64,000 nucleotides of DNA from Pseudomonas peli (GTDB taxonomy: Bacteria > Pseudomonadota > Gammaproteobacteria > Pseudomonadales > Pseudomonadaceae), in NCBI RefSeq assembly GCF_900099645.1, contig NZ_FMTL01000002.1, forward strand, positions 374,334 to 438,333. The letters are read 5' to 3'. Under the pieces are notes generated by a model. That model saw nothing but the letters and a program-made list of their open reading frames with translations, had not been told where the DNA came from and did no database searches. The translations under genes were made by a program, and so were the position numbers. Below, piece after piece: positions 34,264 through 43,944 of this stretch (positions are counted from its first letter, which is position 1; each line of letters starts with the position of its first letter).

Positions 34264-36642
34264 ATGAGTAACCATCACCAGGACAAGGCGAGCTTTCTTG
34301 AACGCCTGATTTTCAACAACCGGCCTGCGGTGATTCTGATCTGCTTGCTGGTAAGCATTTTCCTGTTCTACCAAGCCTCGCAAATCCGGCCATCGACCAG
34401 CTTTGAAAAAATGATTCCGCTGAGCCATCCGTTCATTCAGAACATGATGGAGCACCGTAATGACCTGGCCAACCTTGGCAACACGGTGCGTATTTCGGTA
34501 GAAGCCAAAGATGGCGATATCTTCACCAAGGAATACATGGAGACGCTGCGTCAGATCAACGACGAAGCTTTTTATATTCCTGGTGTCGACCGTTCTGGCC
34601 TGAAGTCCTTGTGGACTCCTAGCGTGCGCTGGACCGAAGTGACCGAAGAAGGCTTTGCCGGCGGTGAGGTAATTCCGCAAACCTACGACGGCAGTGCCGA
34701 GAGCATGGAGGAGTTGCGCAGCAATGTCCTCAAATCCGGCCAGGTCGGTCGTCTGGTGGCGAACAATTTTAAGTCCAGCATCGTCGATGTACCGCTGCTT
34801 GAGTCCTATCCTGATCCAAACGACCAGGGCAAGTTGATCAAACTGGACTATCAGCAGTTCTCCCACCAGCTTGAGGAGAAAATCCGCGAAAAGTACCAGG
34901 CGCAGAACCCTAATGTGCAGATTCACATCATCGGTTTTGCCAAGAAGGTCGGCGACCTGATCGATGGTCTGGTGATGGTGGTCGGCTTCTTCGCCATCGC
35001 CTTGCTGATCACCTTCGTCCTGCTGTACTGGTTCAGCTGGTGTATCCGCAGCACCGTCGGCGTGCTGGTAACCACACTGGTTGCAGTGGGCTGGCAACTG
35101 GGTCTGATGAACCTGGTTGGATTTGGTCTCGACCCATACTCCATGCTGGTGCCGTTCCTGATCTTCGCCATCGGTATTTCCCATGGCGTGCAGAAGATCA
35201 ATGGTATCGCGCTGCAATCCAGTGGCGCCGATAACCCATTGATGGCGGCGCGGCGCACCTTCCGCCAGCTGTTTCTGCCGGGCATGATCGCGATTCTGGC
35301 TGACGCCGTGGGCTTTATCACCCTGCTGATCATCGACATTGGTGTGATCCATGAGTTGGCGATCGGGGCTTCCATCGGTGTAGCGGTTATCGTCTTCACC
35401 AACCTTATTCTGCTGCCGGTTGCAATTTCCTACTTGGGTATCAGCAAGAAGGCGATTGAGCGCAGCAAGAAGGATGAGGTGGCCGAGAAGCCGATGTGGC
35501 GTCTGTTGTCCAACGTCGCCCATCCGAATGTTGCGCCGTTTATGGTTGTGCTGGCGCTGGTGGGTGGTGTCAGCAGCTTCTTCTATCAGAAGGCTTACCT
35601 GCAGGTCGGCGACCTGGATCAGGGGGCGCCTGAGCTGCGTCCTGATTCGCGCTACAACCAGGACAACGACTTCATCATCAAGAACTATTCGACCAGTTCC
35701 GATGTATTGGTGGTGATGGTCAAGACGGCTCCTGAAGGCTGTTCGGCTTTCAAGACGTTGTCGGCCATGGATGAGCTGATGTGGAAGATGGAGAACACCA
35801 AAGGTGTGCAGTCTGCGGTTTCCATGGTCACGGTGTCGCGCCAGATGATCAAGGGGATGAACGAAGGCAACCTGAAGTGGGAAACTCTGTCGCGTAACCA
35901 GGACGTGTTGAATAACTCGATTGCCCGGGCGGATGGCCTGTACAACGCTGATTGTTCGGTTGCCCCGGTGCTGGTGTTCCTTGAGGATCACAAGGCCGAG
36001 ACACTTAAACGTGCGGTCAGCTCGGTACAGGAGTTTGCCAAGGTGAATAACCAGGAGGATCTGGATTTCCGCCTGGCTGCTGGTAACGCGGGTATCGAGG
36101 CGGCGACCAACGAAGTGATTGCCAGTTCCGAGTTGACCATCCTGGTGCTGGTTTATATCTGGGTGGCGGTGATGTGCATGATCACCTTCCGTTCTGTGCC
36201 TGCGACTATCTGCATCGTGTTGCCGCTGATCCTGACCTCGATTCTGGGTAACGCACTGATGGCGTTCCTGGGTATCGGCATGAAGGTCGCAACGTTGCCA
36301 GTGATCGCGCTCGGCGTGGGCATTGGTGTGGATTACGGCATCTACATCTACAGCCGCTTGGAAAGCTTCCTGCGTGCGGGCTTGCCGCTGCAAGAGGCCT
36401 ACTACCAGACGCTCAAGTCCACCGGTAAAGCTGTGCTGTTTACTGGCCTGTGCTTGGCCATCGGCGTTGCCACCTGGATCTTCTCGGCGATCAAGTTCCA
36501 GGCTGACATGGGCCTGATGTTGACCTTTATGTTTGTCGTCAACATGTTTGGTGCCTTGCTGCTGTTGCCGGCTCTGGCGCGCTTCCTGATCAAACCAGAA
36601 AAACTGGTTGGCAAAACAGGTGGTTCGTTGCTTTCGCACTAA
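34264..36642 (+). CDS. RND superfamily (MMPL-type) transporter
   Basis: Inner-membrane transporter of 792 aa (ATG at 34264; a TTG lies directly upstream). Transmembrane helix 1 (about 19-39) is followed by a large periplasmic loop. A block of five helices includes the family motif DPYSMLVPFLIFAIGISHGV. The second half repeats this, with a periplasmic loop (about 440-620) and GVGIGVDYGIYIYSRL. The layout matches MMPL and HpnN-like exporters of lipids rather than tripartite AcrB pumps; no membrane-fusion protein is nearby. With YCF48, DUF1329 and DUF1302 neighbours it may move a lipid-like cargo to the outer membrane. Confidence 0.9.
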   Translation: MSNHHQDKASFLERLIFNNRPAVILICLLVSIFLFYQASQIRPSTSFEKMIPLSHPFIQNMMEHRNDLANLGNTVRISVEAKDGDIFTKEYMETLRQINDEAFYIPGVDRSGLKSLWTPSVRWTEVTEEGFAGGEVIPQTYDGSAESMEELRSNVLKSGQVGRLVANNFKSSIVDVPLLESYPDPNDQGKLIKLDYQQFSHQLEEKIREKYQAQNPNVQIHIIGFAKKVGDLIDGLVMVVGFFAIALLITFVLLYWFSWCIRSTVGVLVTTLVAVGWQLGLMNLVGFGLDPYSMLVPFLIFAIGISHGVQKINGIALQSSGADNPLMAARRTFRQLFLPGMIAILADAVGFITLLIIDIGVIHELAIGASIGVAVIVFTNLILLPVAISYLGISKKAIERSKKDEVAEKPMWRLLSNVAHPNVAPFMVVLALVGGVSSFFYQKAYLQVGDLDQGAPELRPDSRYNQDNDFIIKNYSTSSDVLVVMVKTAPEGCSAFKTLSAMDELMWKMENTKGVQSAVSMVTVSRQMIKGMNEGNLKWETLSRNQDVLNNSIARADGLYNADCSVAPVLVFLEDHKAETLKRAVSSVQEFAKVNNQEDLDFRLAAGNAGIEAATNEVIASSELTILVLVYIWVAVMCMITFRSVPATICIVLPLILTSILGNALMAFLGIGMKVATLPVIALGVGIGVDYGIYIYSRLESFLRAGLPLQEAYYQTLKSTGKAVLFTGLCLAIGVATWIFSAIKFQADMGLMLTFMFVVNMFGALLLLPALARFLIKPEKLVGKTGGSLLSH

Positions 36643-36943
36643 GGGCAGCTTGATGGCGTAAGCGTCTTGCGCTTATGCCAGGCCCAAAAACAGAAACCCT
36701 CGGTGAAGCGATTCCCGAGGGTTTTCTGTTTCTGGCGTTTGGGTAACGACTGCCGTGGCAGGCTCCGCTGCGTAGGCTTTATCCATCCTGAGAGGCGCCG
36801 CTAGGCCTGCTTTGGCTGTTAGAAAAACTGCTTGCCGGCAAGTTGTGCACAGAGCCTAAGTATTGCTAAACAGATGGGCTGGCCTGGCTTGTGTTATGCC
36901 CTGCTAGGCAATGCTGCCCATCACTGGCTGTGTCCGCGCGGGT
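36643..36943. other. Convergent intergenic region, RND transporter and batD
   Basis: About 300 bases with no supported gene. Contains GGCGTAAGCG-tcttg-CGCTTATGCC (36656-36680) and the terminator at 36688-36731. Nothing else was recognised. Confidence 0.6.
36688..36731 (+). terminator. Terminator after the RND transporter gene
   Basis: AAACAGAAACCCTCGG pairs with CCGAGGGTTTTCTGTTT across an 11-base loop; the flanking A and T stretches extend the stem. Confidence 0.82.
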
Positions 36944-38584
36944 TTAACGCGGATACAGCGGGGGCAGAGCGCTGGTATCCGTGTTGGTATTGCTCTCAAG
37001 GTCTTCTACGGCAGGCAGGCTACGAATGGCCAGCCACAGATTGCGACCTTGCCAGTGCTGACCGCTTTCGCTGTAGAGCGCGCCATTCAGGCCGTCGAGG
37101 GCTTCAGACAATGGGATAAAACGCGCGGCCATATCGGCGAGGGTTTCCGGCTGCTGCCGGGCCCAGGCGTCCAGCGCATGGCGCGTGGCCTGCGAGTCGT
37201 TAGCCAGGCAGCTGCGCTTGAGATCATCGAGCAGGTTGCGTTGGCTTGGCCCCGTCTGCTGGCTAGGCAATACAGGAGGCTGACGGCGCGCGCGCCACCA
37301 CAGGGTAAAGCCGAGCAGGGTGGTCAGGCCCAGAAGTGCAGTGCTGAGTTGCCAGGCCCAGAGGTGGGCATTGTCCACCTCGCGCACGGTTGGGCTTGCT
37401 ACTTCAATCGGCAGGGTTTCCATGTTTGGATTTGCGGCCACCTGCAGCTTACGCGTGGGCAGGCTGCTGCGTTCGAGTTGGTCGGTCGTGGTGTTCCACC
37501 ACAGCACATCGATTGCCGGCAGGGTGATCTCGCCTTCACGGTTGGCTACCAGAGCTTCACGTTCTTCACGGCTGGCTACCAGACCGTTGTCGTTGGCCTG
37601 GTTGGCTAATTGGGGTTGGTCGGGGTAGCGGCGCAGGCCGGCTACTTGGGTGGCGGGCAAGGGCGGTAATTGTGCGCTGGCCAAACCTTCAACCTTGAGC
37701 AGTAGGCTGCGCGTCAGCGAATCACCGACGCGGGCCGCCTCCGGTTGTGGACTCCAGACTTCACTCAGGCTGAGTGCGCGCGCCGGCAGCCAGGGCGCGT
37801 CGGCCGGATAGCTGGCTGGCTTGGCTTTCACCGTCAGCGGAATTTCCGGCGAACGGACCCGCACCACTTTGCCGGGGCGTGGACCGAACGGGTTGTATGC
37901 ATTGCTGGCGGAGCGATCAACCGCAGTGGCGGTAAAGGCTTGCGAGGGGATCAGCAGGTCGCCACTTTCCTGGGGAAAAATCGCGTAGCGCAGTTCAATT
38001 ACCCCATGGCGTATGCCGTTGATGTCTTTCTCGTAGGTGCGCGGTTCACCAAGCGCTTCAACGCGCGCCTGGGGCATCTCCAGTTGGGTCAGGCTGCTGT
38101 CGTCGTACAGTGAAACGGAGTGGTAGATGCGCAGTGTCAGCACGGTTTGCGCCTGCACGTAGACACTTTCCTGGTCCAGGCTGGCATCGATAAACACCGG
38201 TGCCAGGCGACTGTCATCGGCGCTCGCGGCTTGCTGAACATGCAGGGTAATCGGCTCGCTTTGCAGCTGGCCGAGTGTGAGCGGAGGTATCACCACATAA
38301 CCGCTGTGTTTGGGTTGCAGGGTGACGATCCAGCGCGTGCTGGCCTGGGCACCGTTGCTGCCGCTGGTCAGGCGGTTGACCTGGCGGGTGCCGAGCACCT
38401 CAAACAGCTCATTGAGCGGCTGCAGGTCGGGCTTGCCGAACAGCGTGGCGTCATCTGATTCCAGGGTCAGCTCAACGCTCTCGCCGGCATCCAGGCGCGT
38501 ACGGTCGACGCTGGCGGTCAGGCTTTGCGCGCTGACGTTCAGGGCCAGCAGGCCAAGCAGAAGGGTACAGAGCAGTCGGCTCAT
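36944..38584 (-). CDS. BatD family membrane protein
   Basis: 546-aa BatD-like protein, last gene of the MoxR-Bat operon. A signal peptide (MSRLLCTLLLGLLALNVSA) leads into repeated Ig-like beta domains (SVDRTRLDAGESVELTL, and later FIDASLDQESVYVQAQTVLTLRIYH, the BatD signature). One transmembrane helix lies at about 410-430 (WQLSTALLGLTTLLGFTLWW), followed by a cytoplasmic tail. The start overlaps the stop of the upstream VWA-TPR gene by four bases. Bat proteins are linked to stress tolerance and envelope maintenance, but their biochemical role is unclear. Confidence 0.9.
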   Translation of the reverse strand: MSRLLCTLLLGLLALNVSAQSLTASVDRTRLDAGESVELTLESDDATLFGKPDLQPLNELFEVLGTRQVNRLTSGSNGAQASTRWIVTLQPKHSGYVVIPPLTLGQLQSEPITLHVQQAASADDSRLAPVFIDASLDQESVYVQAQTVLTLRIYHSVSLYDDSSLTQLEMPQARVEALGEPRTYEKDINGIRHGVIELRYAIFPQESGDLLIPSQAFTATAVDRSASNAYNPFGPRPGKVVRVRSPEIPLTVKAKPASYPADAPWLPARALSLSEVWSPQPEAARVGDSLTRSLLLKVEGLASAQLPPLPATQVAGLRRYPDQPQLANQANDNGLVASREEREALVANREGEITLPAIDVLWWNTTTDQLERSSLPTRKLQVAANPNMETLPIEVASPTVREVDNAHLWAWQLSTALLGLTTLLGFTLWWRARRQPPVLPSQQTGPSQRNLLDDLKRSCLANDSQATRHALDAWARQQPETLADMAARFIPLSEALDGLNGALYSESGQHWQGRNLWLAIRSLPAVEDLESNTNTDTSALPPLYPR

Positions 38585-40341
38585 TGCAGTTGTTCCTGGC
38601 GCTGTTGTTGTTCCAGCCTGAATTTACGCCGCAGTAGCTCGCCCGGATCGTCCGGAATCTGCCGCAGCCATTGTTCCAATGCCTGACGCCGTTCGCCGTC
38701 GAGGGCCGGCTCGGCGCTGGCGATCTGTTCTTCGCCGCTGTCGCTGTCGTCTTCTTCTGGTTGTTTCGGCGGTATATCCACGTCTTCGTCGGCGCCGGGT
38801 TGTACGGGTTTTTCGCCCTCATCATCAGACTCTGACGGCTTGGCCGGCGATTGCTCGGCCTGCTGCTGGGCATCTGGATCGGACTGGCCGACCTGTGGTT
38901 GGCTGTTGGGCTTGTTCTCTTGCTCGGTGGGCTCTTGCGGATTGTCGGCCTGACTCTGCTGTTGCTGCTGGTTTTGGCGCAGCAGCTCTTCGACCAGGGC
39001 TTTGTTCTTTTGCGCCTGGGCCAAGTCGGGTTGTAGTTCCAGCGCCTGGGTGTAGGCGTCTAGGGCGGCTTCCAGTTCGTTGCTACGCGCCAGGGCGTTG
39101 CCACGGTTGTAGTGGTCGCTGGCGCTTTCGCCATTGGCGAAGCGTTCGGCGGCCGCGGCGTAATCGCCGGCCTGGTAGAGCGCCTGGCCTTGCCAGCGCG
39201 GATCGTGGAAACGCTGCGCGGCTTCTGCCGGTTGTTGCGCCTCAAGCAGGCGCTGGCCTTGTTGATCGGCACGTAGCCAGAGGTCATCGAAGCTGAAGGC
39301 GTAGCTGTTCTGCGGCAGGCTCAGCAGCAACAGCGGCAGGCACAGCAGCCAGCCGCGGCGTGCAGCGCAGGCAGCGAGTAACAGCAGGGGCAGAAGCAGC
39401 CAGTGGCTCTGGTCTGCCCAGGCTTGCAGCTGGGTCAGCTCACCATCGCGGCGCAGCTGTTGGGGGGCATCGAGTAGGCCGAGGTTGCGCAGGTCGCGCT
39501 CATCCAGCGTTACGCCCTGATACTGCCCGCCCAGCTCGTTGGCAAAGCGCTTGAGGCCGTTGCTGTCCAGGCGTGGCAGCAGGATGGTGCCCTGAGCGTC
39601 CTTGAGGAATGAGCCGTCCTCCTGAATGATCGGCGCGCCCTGGGTGCTGCCAATGCCGAGAATGCGTAGGCGCTCACCACGGCGGCCGAGCGCCTGGGTG
39701 ATGGCCTGGCGTTGCGTCTCGTCGAGGCTGCTGGTTAGCAGCAGCAGGCGGCCATTGCCCTGGGCGCCCCGCTCGAGCAGTTGCAGCGCCTTGATCACCG
39801 CCAGGTCAGCGCGCTTGCCAGGCTCGGGCATGATTTCTGGGCTTAGTGCATCAAGCAGGTTGCGGCTGGTGGCCAGGTCGTCGGAGAGCGGCACCAGGGT
39901 ATGTGCGCTACCGGCATACACGACAATGGCGGTTTGCGCATCCTGCCGTGCTTCCAGCAGATCGAGCAGCTTGCGCTTAGCCTGGGCCAGGCGATTGGGT
40001 GAGGCGTCGCTGGCGAGCATCTCAGGGGTCAGTTCGAGCAGTACCACCAGCGGGTCGGCCGGCTTGGGGTTCTGTTGCTCGATGCGTTGCCAGCTGGGGC
40101 CTAGCAGCGCCAATAGTGCAAGGAGCCAGGCTAGGCCGAGGGCCAGCCAGGGCAGGCGACTGTTGCGCCCACCGGTGGCGGTTAGCAGCGCGGACTGGAA
40201 CGCGGCCGGCAGCAACGCTTGCCAGCGACCGCTGCGTTTCTCCCGGTGCCAAAGCTGCCAGAGCAAAAAGCCCAATAGCGGTATCAGCAGCAGCCAGAAG
40301 GGGCGTTGCCAGTGGGGCCAGAGGCTGGTCAGTTCGCTCAT
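38581..40341 (-). CDS. VWA and TPR domain membrane protein (BatB/BatC-type fusion)
   Basis: 586 aa. Two N-terminal transmembrane helices (about 13-30 and 63-80) precede a von Willebrand A domain (about 90-290) with LLELTPEM at the MIDAS position, so the canonical DxSxS is degenerate. A third hydrophobic helix (about 300-335) leads to a TPR motif (about 405-440, HYNRGNALARSNELEAALDAYTQALEL) and a long Gln/Glu/Asp-rich disordered tail (about 455-560). It combines what are separate batB and batC genes in other bacteria. Overlaps both neighbours by four bases. Confidence 0.9.
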   Translation of the reverse strand: MSELTSLWPHWQRPFWLLLIPLLGFLLWQLWHREKRSGRWQALLPAAFQSALLTATGGRNSRLPWLALGLAWLLALLALLGPSWQRIEQQNPKPADPLVVLLELTPEMLASDASPNRLAQAKRKLLDLLEARQDAQTAIVVYAGSAHTLVPLSDDLATSRNLLDALSPEIMPEPGKRADLAVIKALQLLERGAQGNGRLLLLTSSLDETQRQAITQALGRRGERLRILGIGSTQGAPIIQEDGSFLKDAQGTILLPRLDSNGLKRFANELGGQYQGVTLDERDLRNLGLLDAPQQLRRDGELTQLQAWADQSHWLLLPLLLLAACAARRGWLLCLPLLLLSLPQNSYAFSFDDLWLRADQQGQRLLEAQQPAEAAQRFHDPRWQGQALYQAGDYAAAAERFANGESASDHYNRGNALARSNELEAALDAYTQALELQPDLAQAQKNKALVEELLRQNQQQQQSQADNPQEPTEQENKPNSQPQVGQSDPDAQQQAEQSPAKPSESDDEGEKPVQPGADEDVDIPPKQPEEDDSDSGEEQIASAEPALDGERRQALEQWLRQIPDDPGELLRRKFRLEQQQRQEQLQ

Positions 40342-41369
40342 GACGGTTTCCCCCGTAGCCGTGTCAGCTGAGTACGCCAGCGTTGTTGCAGGCTTGGCCA
40401 GAGTGTTTGGCTGACCAGCAGCAGGCTGAACAGCAGGGCCAGGCCCAGCGGCCAGGGATAGAGTGGCAAGGTCGGCCGCGCCAGAGTCGGTTTCTGCGCC
40501 ACAGGCTCCAATCTATCGAGGGTCGCTTCGATCGCCTGCAGTTCTTCACTGTCACGGGCGCGGAAGTATTCGCCGCCGGTGGCTTCGGCAATTGCCCGCA
40601 GGCTCGGCTCGTCCAGATCGATACCGGGATTAAAGCCGAGCATGCCGAGTACGCCGCCTTGTTCGGGGTCGGCACCGATGCCTATCGGGTAAATGGTGAT
40701 GCCTTCTTCGGCGGCCAGGCGTGCGGCAGTCAAGGGATCGATTTCGCCACCATTGTTGGCACCGTCAGTCACCAGTACCAGTACGCGGCTCTGCGCCGGA
40801 CGCTCGCGCAGGCGCTTGACCGCCAGGCCAATGGCGTCGCCGATGGCGGTCTGTGGTCCGGCGATGTTCTTCTGCGCCTCATCCAGCCAGGTATGCACGG
40901 TCTGCCGGTCGAAGGTCAGCGGCGACTGCAGGTAGGCGCGGCTGCCGAATAGGATCAAGCCAACCCGATCACCCTGACGGCCATCGATAAACTCACCGAG
41001 CAGGTGTTTGACCAGGGTCAGACGACTGACTTCCTGGTCTTCCCACACCATGTCGGAATAATCCATGGAGCCGGATACATCCACCGCCAGCAGCAGGTCG
41101 CGGCCGCTGGCCGGCAACGGCAGCGGCTCACCCAGCCATTGCGGGCGCGCGCAGGCGAGCAGCAGTAACAGCCAGATCAGTGCAAACGGTGCTTGTTGTC
41201 GCAGGGCAGGTAGCCGTACGCGGGCGCGGCGGCCGCTCAAACCTTCCAGTTCGGCCAGGAAGCTGATTTTCAACGCTGCTTCGCCGCTGTCCGCAGGCGG
41301 TAGCCAGGCGCGGAGCAACCAGGGCAGCGGGGCGACCAGAAAGACCCAGGGCCAGGCAAACTCAAACAT
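40338..41369 (-). CDS. VWA domain membrane protein (BatA-type)
   Basis: 343-aa BatA/Aerotolerance-type protein. A membrane segment occurs at each end: about 60-77 (FALIWLLLLLACARP) and about 308-326 (WPLGLALLFSLLLVSQTLW). Between them is a von Willebrand A domain with an intact MIDAS DVSGSMD (about residues 95-101), then TAIGDAI and VTDGANNGG, typical metal-binding loops. Probably anchored in the inner membrane with the VWA domain exposed. Part of the moxR-bat operon; overlaps the DUF4381 gene stop by eight bases. Confidence 0.93.
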   Translation of the reverse strand: MFEFAWPWVFLVAPLPWLLRAWLPPADSGEAALKISFLAELEGLSGRRARVRLPALRQQAPFALIWLLLLLACARPQWLGEPLPLPASGRDLLLAVDVSGSMDYSDMVWEDQEVSRLTLVKHLLGEFIDGRQGDRVGLILFGSRAYLQSPLTFDRQTVHTWLDEAQKNIAGPQTAIGDAIGLAVKRLRERPAQSRVLVLVTDGANNGGEIDPLTAARLAAEEGITIYPIGIGADPEQGGVLGMLGFNPGIDLDEPSLRAIAEATGGEYFRARDSEELQAIEATLDRLEPVAQKPTLARPTLPLYPWPLGLALLFSLLLVSQTLWPSLQQRWRTQLTRLRGKPS

Positions 41370-41856
41370 GTTTGCGAATCCAGATCGCTACGGCCTGGTT
41401 GAGCCCGGCGATGGCCTTGTCATCCAGGTTGCAGTGCGGGCGATAGGCGCCTTCCACCAGAATCATCCAGCGAGTCAGGCCGGCGGCTGGGCAGCGGCTG
41501 TCGAGAAAGGCCAGCCAGGCGCGGCTACTGAGGATATGGCTGTTGCTTTGCGGGTAACGCTCGCGGCACAGGCGTTTGAGGATGGCGTTGAGTTGCTGAA
41601 GCCAGGGGCCGGCATCGACGCCGTCATAAGGTTTGCTCAGGCGTTCGAGTTCGTTCAGCGCGGCCTGGCGCAATGGGTCGAGCGGCGCTTCGTTCGACTG
41701 CTCGGCCGCTTTGCGTGGCAGGTGTTTAAGCAGCCTGAAGGCGCCCCACAGCAGCACAGGCAACAGCAGGGCGAGCAGCCACCAGCCCGGAGCCGGCGGC
41801 CACCAGCTGATCGGCGCAGGGGCGATCAGTGGTTCGAGTTGGTCCAGCGGGTTCAC
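41362..41856 (-). CDS. DUF4381 family protein
   Basis: 164-aa protein with one transmembrane helix (about 22-42, PGWWLLALLLPVLLWGAFRLL) and a cytoplasmic helical domain ending with YRPHCNLDDKAIAGLNQAVAIW. DUF4381 genes are regularly found in MoxR-Bat operons, as here. The start overlaps the DUF58 gene by four bases. Confidence 0.87.
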   Translation of the reverse strand: MNPLDQLEPLIAPAPISWWPPAPGWWLLALLLPVLLWGAFRLLKHLPRKAAEQSNEAPLDPLRQAALNELERLSKPYDGVDAGPWLQQLNAILKRLCRERYPQSNSHILSSRAWLAFLDSRCPAAGLTRWMILVEGAYRPHCNLDDKAIAGLNQAVAIWIRKHV

Positions 41857-42794
41857 AGGGCTTTCCTCGGCCGCTGGGCATTCAGGTGCTCGCGCAGCTG
41901 CTCGATAATCTCGCTCTGGGTGTTCAGGGCCAGCAGCGGCACGCCGAGCTTCTGCGCCAGGCGCTGCCAGCGTGCCTGGCGGGCATCGGCCAGGCTGCGG
42001 TATGCCTGGCGCAGTTCGGCATCCTGGGTATCCAGCTCCAACTGTGCGCCATATTCGGTAAAGCGCAGCAGGCCAGCATTGGGCAGAGCGTGGTCGAGCG
42101 GGTCGGAAAGGGGCAGCAACAGCAGGTCGGTATGCCGCGCCAATAGCAGCAGCTGCTGTTCGCTGCTGTCGTTCAGCGTGCGCTCATCACAGAGAATCAC
42201 CACCAGACTGCCGGGGCGCAGCACTTCGCGGGCGCGGCGCAAGGCCAGGCCGAAGCTGTCGCGCCCACCCTGGCTGTCGTTGCTCAGGGCCTGATTGGCT
42301 TTGGCCAGGCGGCTGAGCAGTTGCAGCAGGCTCTGCTTGCTGCGCCGTGGTTTGATTTCGTGGTGTTCGTTGTCGCCAAACACCAGCCCGCCGATGCGGT
42401 CGTTGTGGCCCAGCGCAGCCCAGCCGATCAGGCTGGCGGCCTGGGCGGCGAGTACCGATTTGAACATCAGTCCGGAGCCGAAGAACAGACGCTTGCTCTG
42501 CTCGACCATGATGTAAATCGGCCGCTCGCGCTCTTCGTGGAATAGCTTGGTGTGCGGCTCCTGGGTGCGCGCGGTCACTCGCCAGTCGATGGTGCGTACG
42601 TCGTCGCCGGGCTGGTACACGCGCACCTGGTCGAAGTCCACGCCGCGCCCGCGCAGTTTGGAGTGGTGCAGACCAATCAGTGGGCTGCGCCGTGCCGGTG
42701 TGGAGAACAGCTGCACCTCACGCACACGGTGGCGCATCTCGATCAGTTCACCGAGGCTGACGCGAATGCCGGGCTGCGCGGGTTGGTCGTGCAT
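41853..42794 (-). CDS. DUF58 family protein
   Basis: 313-aa DUF58 protein with a VWA-like C-terminal half. The conserved block is GRGVDFDQVRVYQPGDDVRTIDWRVTART (about 48-76), followed by THTKLFHEERERPIYIMVEQS-like text in which the MIDAS Asp is not conserved. DUF58 proteins accompany MoxR ATPases and are assumed to be their partners. It starts 5 bases after the moxR stop. Confidence 0.92.
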   Translation of the reverse strand: MHDQPAQPGIRVSLGELIEMRHRVREVQLFSTPARRSPLIGLHHSKLRGRGVDFDQVRVYQPGDDVRTIDWRVTARTQEPHTKLFHEERERPIYIMVEQSKRLFFGSGLMFKSVLAAQAASLIGWAALGHNDRIGGLVFGDNEHHEIKPRRSKQSLLQLLSRLAKANQALSNDSQGGRDSFGLALRRAREVLRPGSLVVILCDERTLNDSSEQQLLLLARHTDLLLLPLSDPLDHALPNAGLLRFTEYGAQLELDTQDAELRQAYRSLADARQARWQRLAQKLGVPLLALNTQSEIIEQLREHLNAQRPRKAL

Positions 42795-42799
42795 GGTGG

Positions 42800-43771
<972 letters not shown>

Positions 43772-43812
43772 CCGGCAAATGTGACCAGCGAGTCTTGAAT
43801 CTCGCCAGAGTT

Positions 43813-43827
43813 AAGTGGCAGCCACTT
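43813..43827. promoter_or_regulatory. Inverted repeat between moxR and gdhB
   Basis: AAGTGGC-a-GCCACTT is a perfect 7-bp inverted repeat inside the divergent promoter region. It could be an operator for either gene. No T-run is present. Confidence 0.35.
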
Positions 43828-43944
43828 TAATGCAATCGCGGCCTCCTAGACTAACGTTGAACAACAAGGTTGTGGCGAAGGTCATTACTCGTGACTGCCT
43901 TGATCGAGTCCCCTGACGAATAACAAGCCAAACGGAGCAAACCC

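Noticed and set aside
36832..37119. Short open frame on the plus strand before batD
   Set aside because: It has no ribosome-binding site, overlaps the batD coding region in antisense and shows no codon bias.
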